A DNA stretch of 64,000 nucleotides, from positions 3,413,501 to 3,477,500 of the forward strand of contig NC_090285.1 of the NCBI RefSeq assembly GCF_037392515.1. The letters run 5' to 3'. Every line of letters begins with the position of its first letter. Position 1 is the first letter of the stretch. The position numbers and the translations under genes are program-made. The stretch is from Haliotis asinina. Taxonomy: Eukaryota; Mollusca; Gastropoda; Lepetellida; Haliotidae. The notes beneath the pieces are model-generated. The model ran no database searches. It was not told the origin of the DNA and saw only the letters and a program-made list of their open reading frames with translations. Below, one piece after another: positions 1 to 12,800 of this stretch.

Positions 1-385
1 TGACTCTTCTTTGCTCATACTGATAAAGTAAGGTGGCCTGGCTCGCATCCAGATCGTTACCAATTTACATGAAAGAACATGCCATCATTCCATGGGACTT
101 TTAATTAATGTCTTATTTACTTGTTAGTTGTTCAGTCAGATAAGGATATTGCTGATTCATTACACATCAAACATTAACTGCACATTTATCATTCAAATAA
201 AATTTTGATCTGACAGACTAAGTTTAAAAAATTGAGTCAGTTTACCTTTTTCAGCTTTTCATCTCCACCTTTCGAATCTCAATTTTCTCGAACATCTGGG
301 GAATTTATGATTTGATGTGATAAACTAAAACAATTGATGGCTGACATTGGAGATTAGAAACACATTCTAAAACACCTGGATGGCC

Positions 386-440
386 TGAGAGAGAGAGTGA
401 GAGAAAGAGAGACAGAGAGAGAGAGAGAGAGAAAGAGAGT
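386..440. repeat. (GA)n microsatellite
   Basis: An almost pure purine run of GA dinucleotides with a few AAA, GTG and GAC interruptions. It is a simple sequence repeat with no visible coding or regulatory context. Confidence 0.9.
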
Positions 441-1703
441 GATGCTGGATTACAGATGTTTAAAACTTTTAGCATTTTTGGGTCAGTGGAAGTTTTTGAC
501 CCTCACTAAAATGTCAAATAGTGCTGCTATTGGGGTGTGACTGAGCTGGCTTATAACTCCATTACCACTTGACTAGAACCTACATCCAGTCACAGCCTAG
601 TATCCATGCTAATGGCTTGAAATCACTCTTTCAGTCTGCCACCATGAAAAGCACTGAGCCTTTACTAAGCCTTCAGACAATGTGTTTCCACATTCATAAA
701 GGAAAACCAGATTGATACCATGGTTCAACCATCGACGCAGCTTTATTACTTTTGGACTTTCAGTGAGTACACTCATTTGTTAGCTTTCCCAAATTAGGTC
801 TTGCTGTCTGTGTCAACAAAACCTTTCCACCAAGATTCCACAAGAAAACATAACCTAATAAGAAAATTGGTATCCGTATATTTTGCCTGTATGGAAGAGG
901 TCTGTGGAAAGCCTTGAATGACCCAAGATTGTCCAAGGTTAAATTACAGGGTTGGCGTCAACACACAATGTCCAGTACAAAATATGTCTACAACTAATAT
1001 CATCCCTCATTGACCTCAGTGTGAGACCATCACTTGCTCGACAGCTCACTACTTTGCTGGACAATCTCTGTAAATGCCTGTCCTGCTGAAAAAGCCATTC
1101 ATCTTTACAGGAAGAATTGTGGGCTGTGATGGATGGATAGGGGATAACCCTAGATTCAATGGTAATGGCAAAATGATCTGTTTCTCTGCCCCCATAGATG
1201 TGAAGAAAGGCTGGCTGACCCCGCTGAAGCCACTTGGCCTTGCATGTATTTGCTATTAAGATGCTGAGCGTAAGTCCTAGGTGATATAATTCCTGTATTG
1301 TCCCCGTACTGCTGATGCTCCTTGTCAATCAATTAATCCACTCCAGTACAATATGAACTGTTCACCTGACAAGACCGGTACAGTATGACTACTCCAACTA
1401 ATCATGTTTAGTGAAAATTTATCACCATTTCAAAGACAATCTGATACATTTCATAATTAAAACTAGAGGTCTGAAATTAGGGACACAAAGCTAAAAACCA
1501 ATAGGTTTGTGTTGAAACATCAAAAATGATACAGAATATTTACTAAAGGTGTACAAATGATAGGATGTGTAGGTCCTTGTTCTGAGTAGGTCCATAGCAA
1601 GACCTGTGCTGGGACATGTGACGTATTATTCAATATTCTAAGATGCTTCGGTGAAAGATCAAAAGTGCAAACAATACTTTATCAGACGATAATGTGCACT
1701 TTT

Positions 1704-1803
1704 TGCATTACGTCACAATGTGTTGACGTCACTGTGCCATTCCAGACTGCCCCTTCGTAATGGAACTTTTTTGCATTACGTCACAATGTAACCGACGTCA
1801 CGA
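1704..1803. promoter_or_regulatory. Cluster of four CRE-like motifs
   Basis: TTACGTCA occurs at 1708-1715 and 1776-1783, each inside the longer string GCATTACGTCACAATGT. A perfect palindromic TGACGTCA lies at 1724-1731 and CGACGTCACG at 1793-1802. The pairs look like a tandem duplication about 68 bp apart. TGACGTCA is the known CREB/ATF site. Function is inferred; no neighbouring gene start is identified, so this may be an enhancer or simply part of a repeat. Confidence 0.35.
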
Positions 1804-2353
1804 TGGTCATCGCCTCATACAGCCTTCCACAGTAAACTTCTTCGTCGCATCCCGTTTCTTGGTTCTCAGTTTCATCACACAACCAACATCACTGTGGAAA
1901 CATTACGTTTATGTTTTCCGACGGATAAAATGTCTCATAGTTAGACTCAAAATCTTACAGAGACACGATAATGTTGGCAGTGTTTACATTCCCACAATGC
2001 AATTGTGGAATGTCGCTTGACTTGTCAGCTTCCTCTGAATGTACTGATCTAAACTTTCGTGGTAGTAGAAATGAGGCGGTCATATTGCCTTGTATGGTTT
2101 AAGAGAATCACGGATCTAATTAAAATGATCTACAGAAGATATTTAACCCGAACATAAACCATCACCAAACTGTTCATCATTTGTTTTTCTAGTAACCTTT
2201 GTCTTAACGTAGGGGGCTGACACGTCAAAAGAACAGCACGTCAGTTAGCCCTGTGCGAGGATTCTTAATTTAGGTCACAGACACCGTCGTTTGTTTTCTG
2301 CCACAGGTTAATAGAAACTAGGCTTAGAAGTTATTGAATACTGCATCTTAGAA

Positions 2354-2526
2354 AAGAAATACAGTTCGCTCTACCACCATGTATAGTGTAATAAAGCACA
2401 CTTCCGCCCTGAACTATTATAACGTTAAAGCAGATGGCAAGCGTCCTCGTGCTTTAACTATAATAGTTCAGGGCGAAAGTGTGCTTTATTACACTATACA
2501 TGGTGGTAGAACGAACTGTATTTCTT
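2354..2526. repeat. Near-perfect 173-bp fold-back palindrome (MITE-like)
   Basis: The left arm begins AAGAAATACAGTTCG and the right arm ends CGAACTGTATTTCTT. The arms of roughly 75-80 bases are almost perfectly complementary, including the GTTAAAGCA/TGCTTTAAC pair, and leave a loop of about 17 bases. Such compact fold-backs are typical of non-autonomous DNA transposons, but no target duplication is obvious. The near-identity of the arms suggests recent origin or gene conversion. Confidence 0.85.
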
Positions 2527-5213
2527 AATTAACCCATGGTTTTACACCAGGTTAGACATTGTTTTATCATATAACGGTTATACCACTTAAGTCTACCAAT
2601 GGTCATATACCAGGTGAGACATTGTTTGATCACATAACAGTTAAACACCTCAAGTCGTTAATGATCAAATTTCTTTCTGACCATGCCTGCATTTCTTCAG
2701 ACTTTCACATACTTGAGTAAACATAAGGCTTTTGGCAACTTGGTGTGTGCATGATCAGTTTTGTACACATGTACAGTTAGCATTTGCCCAGGCTCCAGTA
2801 AACCAGTTCCAAATCAGATATGTTGCACATGCCCCATATGTCTTGACCCTTCAGCAGTGGTAAGGTATGCTCTAGTTAGCATTGGGTAAGGCACAACAGC
2901 AGCAACATTTGACACTGTCTCTGCTTTAATATGTACCATATCTTTCACATTTACCTGTTTCACTGTTGTGATACTGACTTTTTGTTATCAAAATTGTTTC
3001 TGACGAGAGCAACCATCTGCATTAGCATGTGCCTGATCCTCTAGATATAGGGGCTGCAAGCAGTTGTCCAGGTAGCCCTGCTCCTAGCCTGTACTGAAGG
3101 CTAAGCACATGGATGTATAGTAATTCTATCCTTCACAGAGGCAAGTCTAGATACGTGGACAGTACAGTCTGGTAGATATATATTTACATTTTTCAGAGGT
3201 TATCACTTAAACTATTAATTATCACCATAGACACTTGTGCTAGTCTTTCGGCTGGCTGCATACAGGTGACCAGGTAAACTAAGGTTACAGACAAACACTA
3301 CAATGACTACCAGGCACAGCTGTTGCTACCTTTATGTAACTGCCATTCATAATCAATATATTATTAACATTCAGTGATGAAAGTCCTCTATGAACTCTAT
3401 ATTTGTTTTGGTTTTTTTTCTCATGCATATGACTATAAATGCAGTGCATATTTCAGAGTATCAGCGCTCTGTCCAAGTGTGTCATGACAGCCCTGGCTGC
3501 TCTGTGGCTAGTGCAGCTGTTTCCTACAAAGTATCCAAGATAAGCAAGCAGGTTGGTTTCAGGTAAACTGTGCCTGTTCCCAATTCTGCAGATTTCTTAT
3601 ATGCTGAAGCCTTTCCCAGCCCAATCGCCCATGCCCCCCCTGCAAAAAAAAACAGAGAAAGAAAGAGAAATGCCAAAGATTTCAAATATGTGTAGTAATT
3701 TGCATGATATGTATTTTTTTTTGTATAAAGTTGTAAATTAATATAAATAATACAACATTAGTGACAAAACGGAAATTCATTTTTCACTAGTATTTGAAGC
3801 AAATATGTTGATAATGGAAATTCTGATCAATTCACAAATTGCTGATGTTACACTGATGAATATAGCCTCTTCCCCCTGACCATTGTGATAGGACAGAGCA
3901 ACATGACATCAGTATCATCATAGTATTAATCACATTACATGGTCCTTTTGGCCAATACTTAATGAACAAGGTGATGTAACATTGTCAGCTTGTTGAACAC
4001 CACCCAGTAATGCTGTAGCTATATGACAGCAGCCTGTAGATAATCACGTGTGAACCAGACAATCCAGTGATTGATATCATGGGTAATGTGCAAGTTAACA
4101 GGTAACAATGACATACAACCATCCTAGAACCAGTGTTTGCAATGCTTTAAATTGCCAGCTGGCAATACAAGTAACCAAGGTTACGTTGGATTATGAAGGG
4201 AAGATTACAATGGTGTAGTGCAGTGTGCGAAATAAATTCCTGATTTTAATAGTCAGGACAATTAAAAAAGAGAAATTTTGCTAGAGGGTCAGACTAGCTA
4301 TGACTAAAAATAAATAGCCATTCAACACGTGAATGTGTTCACAAGTTTCATCATTACACTGCTAATATGATAAACATGTTATCAGGCCATAAGGACACAC
4401 GAGTGTATTAACTTAACAAGTCTGATAGAGTGATATATTTACAAAATGACCCATGAAAACTCACTAGACAGTCAGGATAGTGACTGTGAAGATTTAATGG
4501 CTCGACTGGATTTTTACAAGCCACGGGCCAGCGGGCCAGTTGTTATTACACAGGTGTAGTGACATTGATACAGTGTGACTTAAAGCGTTTTATCACCTGA
4601 TAGAGTACAGTCAGCTCCTGATGTGTTAGCAATGCATCCAGTAATTGTTGACAATGACAGTATGAGACACTGCTAAGCTCAGGATAAAAGTCTTCTTCAT
4701 TATCTCATATATAACTCAAACAATATCAGAAGAAATTTTTTTTTAAACAAACATGTACCTATCAACCTAAATTCTGACAGCAATTAAGTTGTGACTTTTT
4801 ATCAATGGGATGAACTGTACCATGAAAACATGGATCAAAACAAAGCATATAATTGCACAACATCTCTTACAGTTTTGTTCAAATTCATTCAAGTTTAAAG
4901 CTCTTGTATCATTCTCTGCATCTTTTCTCAATGCTCATCTAAAGCCTATTCATCAATATCTGCGAGTGTCATAACTCATGACAACTTCCTCAACTCAGAC
5001 CAGAGGAATGTCGCCTTATTGCTGACACAAATGATGATGAAACGTTCTTTTGGGATCAGTGAACAATGCTGTCTTTCTCTGTTGAATTTAGACAGCATGT
5101 CCTGGAGTGCAAACACTGTCATCACAACATGGATCAACACGTGCAGACAACCAGGCATGTTATATGCAATTCTGATCACCTGAAGTGACAACTGGATGAC
5201 TCTGTTTCCAACT

Positions 5214-5350
5214 ATGAGTGAGTGAGCGAGTCTTGTTTTATGCAACTTTTAGCAATATTCCAAGAAATATTACGGTAGGGACATCAGAATCAAACCCATG
5301 CCTATGGCGACTCAAGGAAACGGTTTAACCATTTAGCTACCCTACTGCCC
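5214..5350 (-). repeat. tRNA-derived SINE, minus orientation, degenerate
   Basis: Read on the minus strand it has a tRNA-like head with a B-box-like string close to GGGTTTGATTC, then the tail 'gaatattgctaaaag..taaaacaagactcgctcactc' that recurs through the window. It is diverged from the other copies. Confidence 0.65.
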
Positions 5351-6970
5351 ATTTCCAACAAATGCAATGACTTTTATAATAAATACAGTGAACATCTCAT
5401 TTGTCGAGCAGACACATAGACAGTTTCTGTCATATACCCTCAGTCTACTGACAGAACCTATACCAAAACCAATATGTCAAGATATTACTGGTGATAAATG
5501 ATTGGTGGCTTTGAAGTGATGGACTTTCAAGAATGAACTGTTTTAGTCATAGTCTTAATTTTAAGTCGTATCTGAAGTTTCTGTAATGGTAGTTCCCACA
5601 ATTACTGGCTAATCAGGGATTAATTAACATGTGTGAGCTGAGGACTGTCAAAACTTGGACAAAATCTTAAAAACTACTACACTACTATCGACTACTCAAC
5701 ATGTTGCATTGTGGGAACCAAGTAGTTAAAGAACAAACAAAATATTTTTCTTCTTCAAAGAAATACCCAAACAGATTGACTAAATGTTTGTAAATATCAT
5801 TTTACAATTTGAATTATATCTTTGAGTTTTTTAAAGCTGCATCAAATCTTGTTCGCAAGGTGAAATGTACTTGGCAACAGAATGTTTTTCAACTGGAGAA
5901 AATGCTGATTTTCTTCTTCATGTTAAAACTGTTTCCTGTCATATCCATAGTGCTCTTTGTTTCAGTAGCAGCTCAAGTTCAGATACTCTTCATTTAGATC
6001 CAGAAATAAAGTTGTCTTGCTTAAAAATACAAATTAAAGCAAATAAATCTTTGGCCAGACCAATTTTTTTCATGTTTTACAAATCCAAAAATTGTATTTT
6101 CTCAAGAATATGCGAAAAAAAAAATTGAAATTAATTTTACCTGCTCTAAAAATTACATTCTAATGGCCAAAAATGTATATTGACAAAAAATATTTTTTGA
6201 TTGTGTTTGTTGCCTTCCAGTATTAAAAAGTATTTAAATTTAGTAAATATTTTAACTGGTAACGTTTTTATTTTTTTCCCCGTGTTGCTTTTAGGTTTTC
6301 TGAGAACCAAAATCCATAAATCAAGTAAAAAAATTGGTCTTGGCCTAATTCAAAAGGAATTCTCAATATGGGTCTGGATCTGAGGCAATCTAGACTTGCC
6401 AATAATTCTAGGCTTCAGTTGGACTTTCTAACTTAACTTTTTTTTCCAGTCATTCAGACTGTATATCAGCTACATCACCTCATGTCCCTTTGTATCAGTT
6501 CTGTCAGACCCAGGAGATCGAGCCAAGGAAAAGGGAGTAACGTCAGTGTTATAAACACTGTATGTAAGAAATAACTTTATCTGAGAGTTTGTTTTACACC
6601 ACCCTGGTTAGGTCTCTTCGTCTCATATGCCAGTGCCACCGTAGTCATTCAACACAAGTCTTCTCAATTTGCTGTCCAGATCTTTTTCTTATCATCCTGA
6701 TCTTGAACACTGAGCTTTTTATATGTGGCATTATGTTGTAAATGTGGAAAGATTAATTCCTCGTGCATACAGGGCTGTCATTGCACATGTCATAAAAACT
6801 ACTTTATTACTTCTCACCAAAAATGTTCAAGCATGTTCAAACTCTAAACAGGTAATTCTCTGTTATCTCTCACCATTCAAACCAGTATATGTGGATTTCA
6901 AATTGTTTTAAATTAGGTTCCTTTTGAAACAAGCCCTGGTTGACCGTCTGTATTGTCTTGCCTTCATTAT

Positions 6971-7157
6971 GTTGAACTACCTTTAGTGTTGAATTATGTT
7001 GAACTACCTTTAGTGTTGAATTATGTTGAACTACCTTTAGTGTTGAATTATGTTGAACTACCTTTAGTGTTGAATTATGCTGAACTACCTTTAGTGTTGA
7101 ATTATGTTAAACTACCTTTAGTGTTGAATTATGTTGAACTACCTTTATTGTTGAATA
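6971..7157. repeat. 27-bp minisatellite, about 7 copies
   Basis: The unit is close to GTTGAACTACCTTTAGTGTT plus GAATTAT, starting at 6971, 6998, 7025, 7052, 7079, 7106 and 7133. The unit is a multiple of three, so the plus strand reads through with a repeated nonapeptide LNYVELPLV. That open frame is a by-product of the period and has no start context or splice sites. Confidence 0.9.
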
Positions 7158-8280
7158 AGATTTCCACAAAACTCAAGATAAAATATCTGAATGTCAGCAG
7201 TAGACAAAGAACTATCTGTGGCCCAGTTTTGTATAACAGGTAGATTAATATGTATACGCTTCTCATGTTATTAACAATTATCTGTATTAAACTTTTCACT
7301 TTCATGAATAAAAGTGATTCAAACATGAACTAAACAAAACCTTATAAATGTGAAAAAATATTTAATATCTACTTGTGTTTAAAACCATTACAAAACCATG
7401 AATACAGAGGCTTTCTAGTAACTGTCAAGTTTGTAATGAACTCCATCAGCGTACAAGCTATACCTTATGAATTTCTGCACGCTCAGCTTGCCATGTAAAG
7501 AAATGTCAATATTCTCTTGAAATCAAACTACATGTATTTGACTTTTTCAAATTATAGGTTCATGACGTCAATATAAAATATTTAAAAACATGTGAAATGC
7601 ATACCAAATGCATGACCCTTACATAGTTAACTAAGAAAATATCTGGATAGCATGACATGTTTCAGCACAACACGCCATTCAAAGACTAAACATGTTTTTT
7701 GTACAAGTGATTATGAGTAACAGATTGTGAAAATGAATCAGTTTGAATACATTTCTTGATCTGTGAGAGATTTCTAGAAGCTATAAATGAGAGGCCGTAC
7801 AGGATGAATCTGTCATTAAATACTTTCAGCCATTTTATTTGTCAAATACAACACAGGTGAAATTCATCATATTCAGACGTCATATTCAATGCCTCTTCTT
7901 TGTGATTCATGTTTGTATAAGTTTCAACAAGTTTCAAATATCTACTCATATTAGAGCCAAACCATGCAGTACCTAAAAGGCAAACTTCTATGATCGTTTT
8001 GTCCACTCATTGCAGACAAGACTTATCTGTATGTGAATACATGAATATGACCATGTATGTCTTCAAGTGCTAACAGGTTATAAAAATGTTATAAAAATGT
8101 TTCCCCTGTTATACATTTCTTAAGAGTTTATTCTGTCCATTCAAATGGTAATAATAATAAATAATTGTGAATGTATTATACACCTTTTCCATGTACTCAA
8201 CACGCTAACGTACAATCTGATTATTACTGCCCTGGATAACTCAAGCATAGGCACTAGAAGATTAACGGTCACATTGCTTA

Positions 8281-8346
8281 TCCTACTGGGTACCCATTTC
8301 CAGCTGGGTGAGCAGAGGCAAGTTTGAACAAACTCACCTGCCTAAG
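8281..8346 (+). repeat. Dispersed 'GGGTACCCATTT..CAGCTGGGTG' repeat fragment
   Basis: The string TGGGTACCCATTTCCAGCTG and the following GGGTGAGCAGAGGCAAGTTT recur in related form at about 38617-38690. This is a dispersed repeat fragment of unknown class, possibly a conserved SINE domain. Confidence 0.45.
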
Positions 8347-9312
8347 GTGAGACCACTTGTATCACACATGGTTAGTAAAATGGTAACTAAAGGCCATACA
8401 AGATACCATGTAATATATCCAACATGGTACCACTGAAGCATCACAACATTCATTAAAATCATAGCTTTCATGGACAAAGTTGAAAACCACTCAAGCATCA
8501 AATGGATTTAATCTAAGGTGAAAATTTACACACAATCTTTATTTCTTGTTTCATGATGCACTCAGCAGTTTTCCACCTATATAATCTCTGTATGTAAAAT
8601 ACTGAATCTGAATCCAAAAATCCAGTGATATTGTGAACATCAATCTGAGCAATTAGGATACAGTGACATATGTCAACCAGTCAGCAAACCTGATGCCCAA
8701 TCCCCTTTAACATGTCAATTCTTGCCAGGGTCACAACACATTGCTTTTTGGCCACTGAATATGTAAAGTCATTTTTACTTATCTGACAACAGTAAAGTTT
8801 GATGAATAAAATTCTGAATATAAATAATTGTGCTGAAAATTTGTAAAAGCTCTCAGTCATGCATTTTCACTTCCAGATTGTTTATCATAAAGATTATAGT
8901 ATTAAGATTATATCACGGGCTATGTATGCATAACATACTAAACTACAGACTGTATATTTGACAGTCTGAGAGTGTCTGTTTTACCCCTGAACAGAATTCT
9001 GAATAATACAGCTCTATGTCAGTGATAGAACAAACAGACCCCAGCACAGACAGGCATAGATCATTATCTGGCTGGATGAAACCCAGTCAAACTCCTGAAC
9101 ATGTTGACATTCCACTAACTTTTGGACACTGAAGGATTTAACACCAGCCACGGTAATGTGAGACCATCCAACTATATCTGGCACCATAGCTAGTAGAGAC
9201 AATGTTCACTGTTGTATAAAACACACTGGACTAAGGTATAGTACACTTAATAGTGCAGCTATATATGAAGGTAACACGTTATATTTGGGGATACACTTAG
9301 CTCTGTCAAGAT

Positions 9313-9462
9313 TCTCCTACTTTCGTTGGGTTGAGTCCCATCTAAGATTCGAACCCACACCCTAAGAGTCAGGCACCTAATCACCAATACACAAAGTCAG
9401 CTGCCTAGCTTGCTGACCAACTGCAACTTCCACAAAACCGAAAGGCGGACAACCAGTAGACT
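9313..9462 (-). repeat. tRNA-derived SINE, minus orientation
   Basis: On the minus strand an A-box-like TTGGTGATTAGGTG is followed about 35 bases later by a B-box-like GGGTTCGAATC, as in tRNA-headed SINEs. The tail differs from the other SINEs in the window, so this is probably a separate family. Confidence 0.5.
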
Positions 9463-9692
9463 TTGTGTACCCCTCTCATAAATGAATATGATGATGTAAA
9501 ATATTTACCAATAAACTTTGGTGTAAAACAGCATTCACTTAATTATTTACTTTTACTATAATTATTTATTTTATTATTCTTATTTTATTCAAAGCAGTGC
9601 CTATGGTGTACAACCACAACCATTCAGTCCGATGTTCTGCTGGTGAATGGTGCACTCTGGTCTGACAAGGAGGAGGGTGTATGAATACTTAC

Positions 9693-9870
9693 TGCCTCAG
9701 AGTGAACTGGGTGCACAGCAAACAACAGCCCTGCGCTGGTCGAGCACTCTCTCGGGATGGAGAACACGCTCAGGCACATGTATGTGAAAAGCATGGTGAC
9801 AATGGAATGAAGGATGACATTGACGATGTGGAACCATGAAGCAGTGCCATTGCTTAAACTGTAATCCAGT
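9693..9870 (-). CDS. TMTC1: TMTC coding exon 2
   Basis: 178 bases. The acceptor ATGTTTCAG precedes 9870 and the donor GTAAGT begins at 9692. The first base completes the Arg codon split at the end of exon 1, and the exon then reads 59 whole codons, ending phase 0. It encodes a membrane segment (FHIVNVILHSIVTMLFTYM) and the AGLLFAVHPVHSEA motif typical of TMTC proteins. A 60-codon open frame over the same bases in another frame is a shadow. Confidence 0.85.
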
Positions 9871-12800
9871 CTGAAACATAAACAGGGGTAGAAAAAATAT
9901 TATAAAGTTGAAGTCTTTTTTCAGTTGTTTCAGTCACTCTGTATTTTATCATCTGCTATTCCACTACTATTGCAATGCAGTGCCAATGTAAAAAGTCTAC
10001 TTGTCAATTTGCCTGTGAAGATCGGGGATAGAAAAGGTCTTCAGCAACCCATGCTTGCCACAAAAGGCGACTATACTTGTCATAAGAGGCTTGCTGACTT
10101 GACTGACACATGTATTCAGGTCCCAGTTGCGCAGATTGATGCTCATGTAGTTGATGAGAGGATTGTCTGGTCCAGACTCAATTATTTACAGACCATATAG
10201 CTGGAATATTGCTGAGTGCGGCTTAAAACTAAACTCACTCACTAGATGTCCATGAATAGCATCACTAATGACACAGATTTTCATGACTTCAGATTTTCCA
10301 GTTTCTACTAAGAGATCTTATCTCACAACTTCCTTCGAATTCCAGAGACTATGAACCAAAAGTCAGAAGCAGGGACACCATGAATTTGGTTTTAGCAATA
10401 AGTTCATAAACTGAGGTTGCATAGGGTGCACAAAAATTTAAAATGCAAAATTAAACTTAACGGTTTTTATATTCTCAGTGAATATTCAAAGTGTTTGTCA
10501 GTGTTTACCAAGCTTAAATATTGAACCTTTTTCATTTTAATGGTAATTGGTTAATGATTATTATAAATGAGTGATGGGCTCTGATGAACATCCCCTCAAC
10601 ATTTTAGAAATAAATATATGAAAAAGAGTTTGAAGATCTTTGTCATGGGATGAGTCTTTACCCAAGGTTGTGATTTAGAAATAACTAAAAAAAATAAAAG
10701 TACAGTATCAGGATAGAAATAGTTGTCACACCAACAGCACCATCATACATATCATATCACTGACCCACGATCATTGCGCTCACATTGTTTATGTATAGGA
10801 TAAAGCATGACCAATGTGCATTTCCCTCAGGAAAACAGACCATATAGCTGCTTTATCAAACTTTTAAATCGACTCAGGATTCATACTTTAGATATAATTT
10901 CAATATTTGGTATTCACTGAGGGAAATCAACTGAGATGAGACTGGCACGTGAAGTCTCACCTTGCACACAAAATACACATGCACTCTTCACACATGACCC
11001 ATGCCCTGCACATGCACTGCCTGCACTACCCGCCTTATGAGGAACACACGGTTCATACTGAGAAACAATCTCATTCTTCACAGCGATCCTTCGTAGCCTA
11101 GTGGATAAAACCGCCAAGCTAGTAAGCGAAGGGATGCAGGTTCGAAACCAGGTATCAGCACCATACATGTTGGAAAATGTCAGTAACATTATATTTTACG
11201 ATCATATTCAGAGATGGCAAGAAAAAGTCACATCAACCTTCAAAACAAGTAACAAATCAATTAGTTCGTCGACAGAGGGACGATATTGAACTAATATCCC
11301 ATGGCAGAGGGACGATATTGAACTAATATCCCATGGCAGATGGGCAATATTAAAGTAACACCTCCTCATTGATGGGCATCAGGTTTATAAAAGACAATTA
11401 CTGAGCAACAACCAAATTCAACCTTCATATGTCTACCATGTTGTTTCATGCTTGGTGACAGCACCAAGTAGGATATTGTTGTACACACGGACAATTTACA
11501 AAACGACCATAAATATACTTCAATTTGTTTTCCTTCCTCGACAAAGTTTAAGTTTCAGATAGACAGTTCCCCCCCCCCCCCTCCCAAAGCCAGCTGTGGC
11601 AGATTTATTGTTACAGGGGATCTTTCTGATGTCTACTCAGATTAAACTAGGTCCCAACTCAGCATGAGTCAACTGCAAAAACGTTCACTGAATTGACGTG
11701 CGCCCAGGAGACATGAATAAATATGAAAAAAAAACATTTGTCGCACACATCCTGACTGTATGTCAATGTGAATCTTTTGACAGTGAACTGTCAGCGTACT
11801 TTGAGGAGCACGCATCCAGCCCTCAATATGTAGACATAGTAAACACAGTAACGACTACAATAAGTCATTTTGTTGGGTGATTGATAACTGGGTGTCAGCT
11901 CAACACCAACAAGGCAGAGCTCACTTTAGTCCCCAGTGCGCATCAGCAGATGTTTCTTTACTTTGATGTTTAAGTGAAGAAAAGATAAAACAGAATAAAA
12001 AATGAGTAAACTGAATAAAACTGTTTGGTTGTAAACATCCATGCGGTTGAAACAGAGTTTTTCAGTACTACCTCTGTCTGTCTGTCAGATGCAAGAACAG
12101 AAGACTACTCTGGATAATAAACAAAGAGATAAATATTTAACCATTATACCTGCTGAAAGATAATAACAAATATTCAGTATGCATTGTTACAAGTGGGTTT
12201 TTGAAGTGGCTATCGCCCCATTATAATACAAAAGATACTGTGATACTTGTTTTAGAGGGAGATGATATGTGTCTCACATCTGAATCAGTAAGGTGTCCTC
12301 TGTCAGAAGGGATTACCTGCCTGTGATATCATCTTGGGACAGTCATCATGAATCCACTAACATATACTACGCTAGGAAGATGCTCAATACTCGCATCATA
12401 ATACAGGTTCCCAGAAGATCTGGGTTAAACTGATGAAACACCACCTTTTGAACAAAATGGTCTTCACTGCCAAGATTCATATCATCTAAAAGATGTTACA
12501 TAGGACAATGTTAGTTTTACTCCTATGGCCTTAACAAGTTGCACCTCCTCAAAAGGTTTTTACTTTGCCTACTCAGGTTGTTTTATAAACATCTAGCTAT
12601 AAAATGTGTCTGACCAAATGCCAAAGGATCACATTCTGTCACTGATGTAAAGCAAAGTCTACTTAATGTTAAGAACCACATAGACCTAGGGCCAGATTTT
12701 CAAAGCTCTCTTAGCGCTAAGTTAGTCGTAGGTTATTGTTAATGCATGGAACTTATGACTATCTTAGTGCTAGGAGAAATCTTGGTCCAAGACCTGAATG

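Larger units (their letters stand above)
1..9692. other. Non-coding stretch, probably TMTC intron 2 or beyond
   Basis: No exon can be supported here. The minus-strand TMTC gene must continue into or through this stretch because its second coding exon ends at 9693 with a donor site, but I find no third exon. The stretch is AT-rich and contains a GA microsatellite, a cluster of CRE-like motifs, a perfect fold-back at 2354-2526, a 27-bp minisatellite and SINE remnants, all listed separately. Several 60-130 codon open frames exist, but they lack family resemblance and good splice context. Confidence 0.6.

Noticed and set aside
939..1328. 129-codon open frame on the minus strand
   Set aside because: No recognisable family, no supporting splice sites or neighbouring exons, and unusual composition; most likely chance or an old unrecognised repeat.
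1760..2020. 86-codon open frame on the plus strand
   Set aside because: Overlaps the CRE-like repeat block, no family resemblance and no exon context.
6953..7243. Repetitive 96-codon open frame
   Set aside because: Produced by a 27-bp minisatellite whose period is a multiple of three.
11090..11165. Possible functional tRNA gene
   Set aside because: A- and B-box-like blocks are present, but no consistent acceptor stem or anticodon arm could be drawn by eye; treated as a SINE head.
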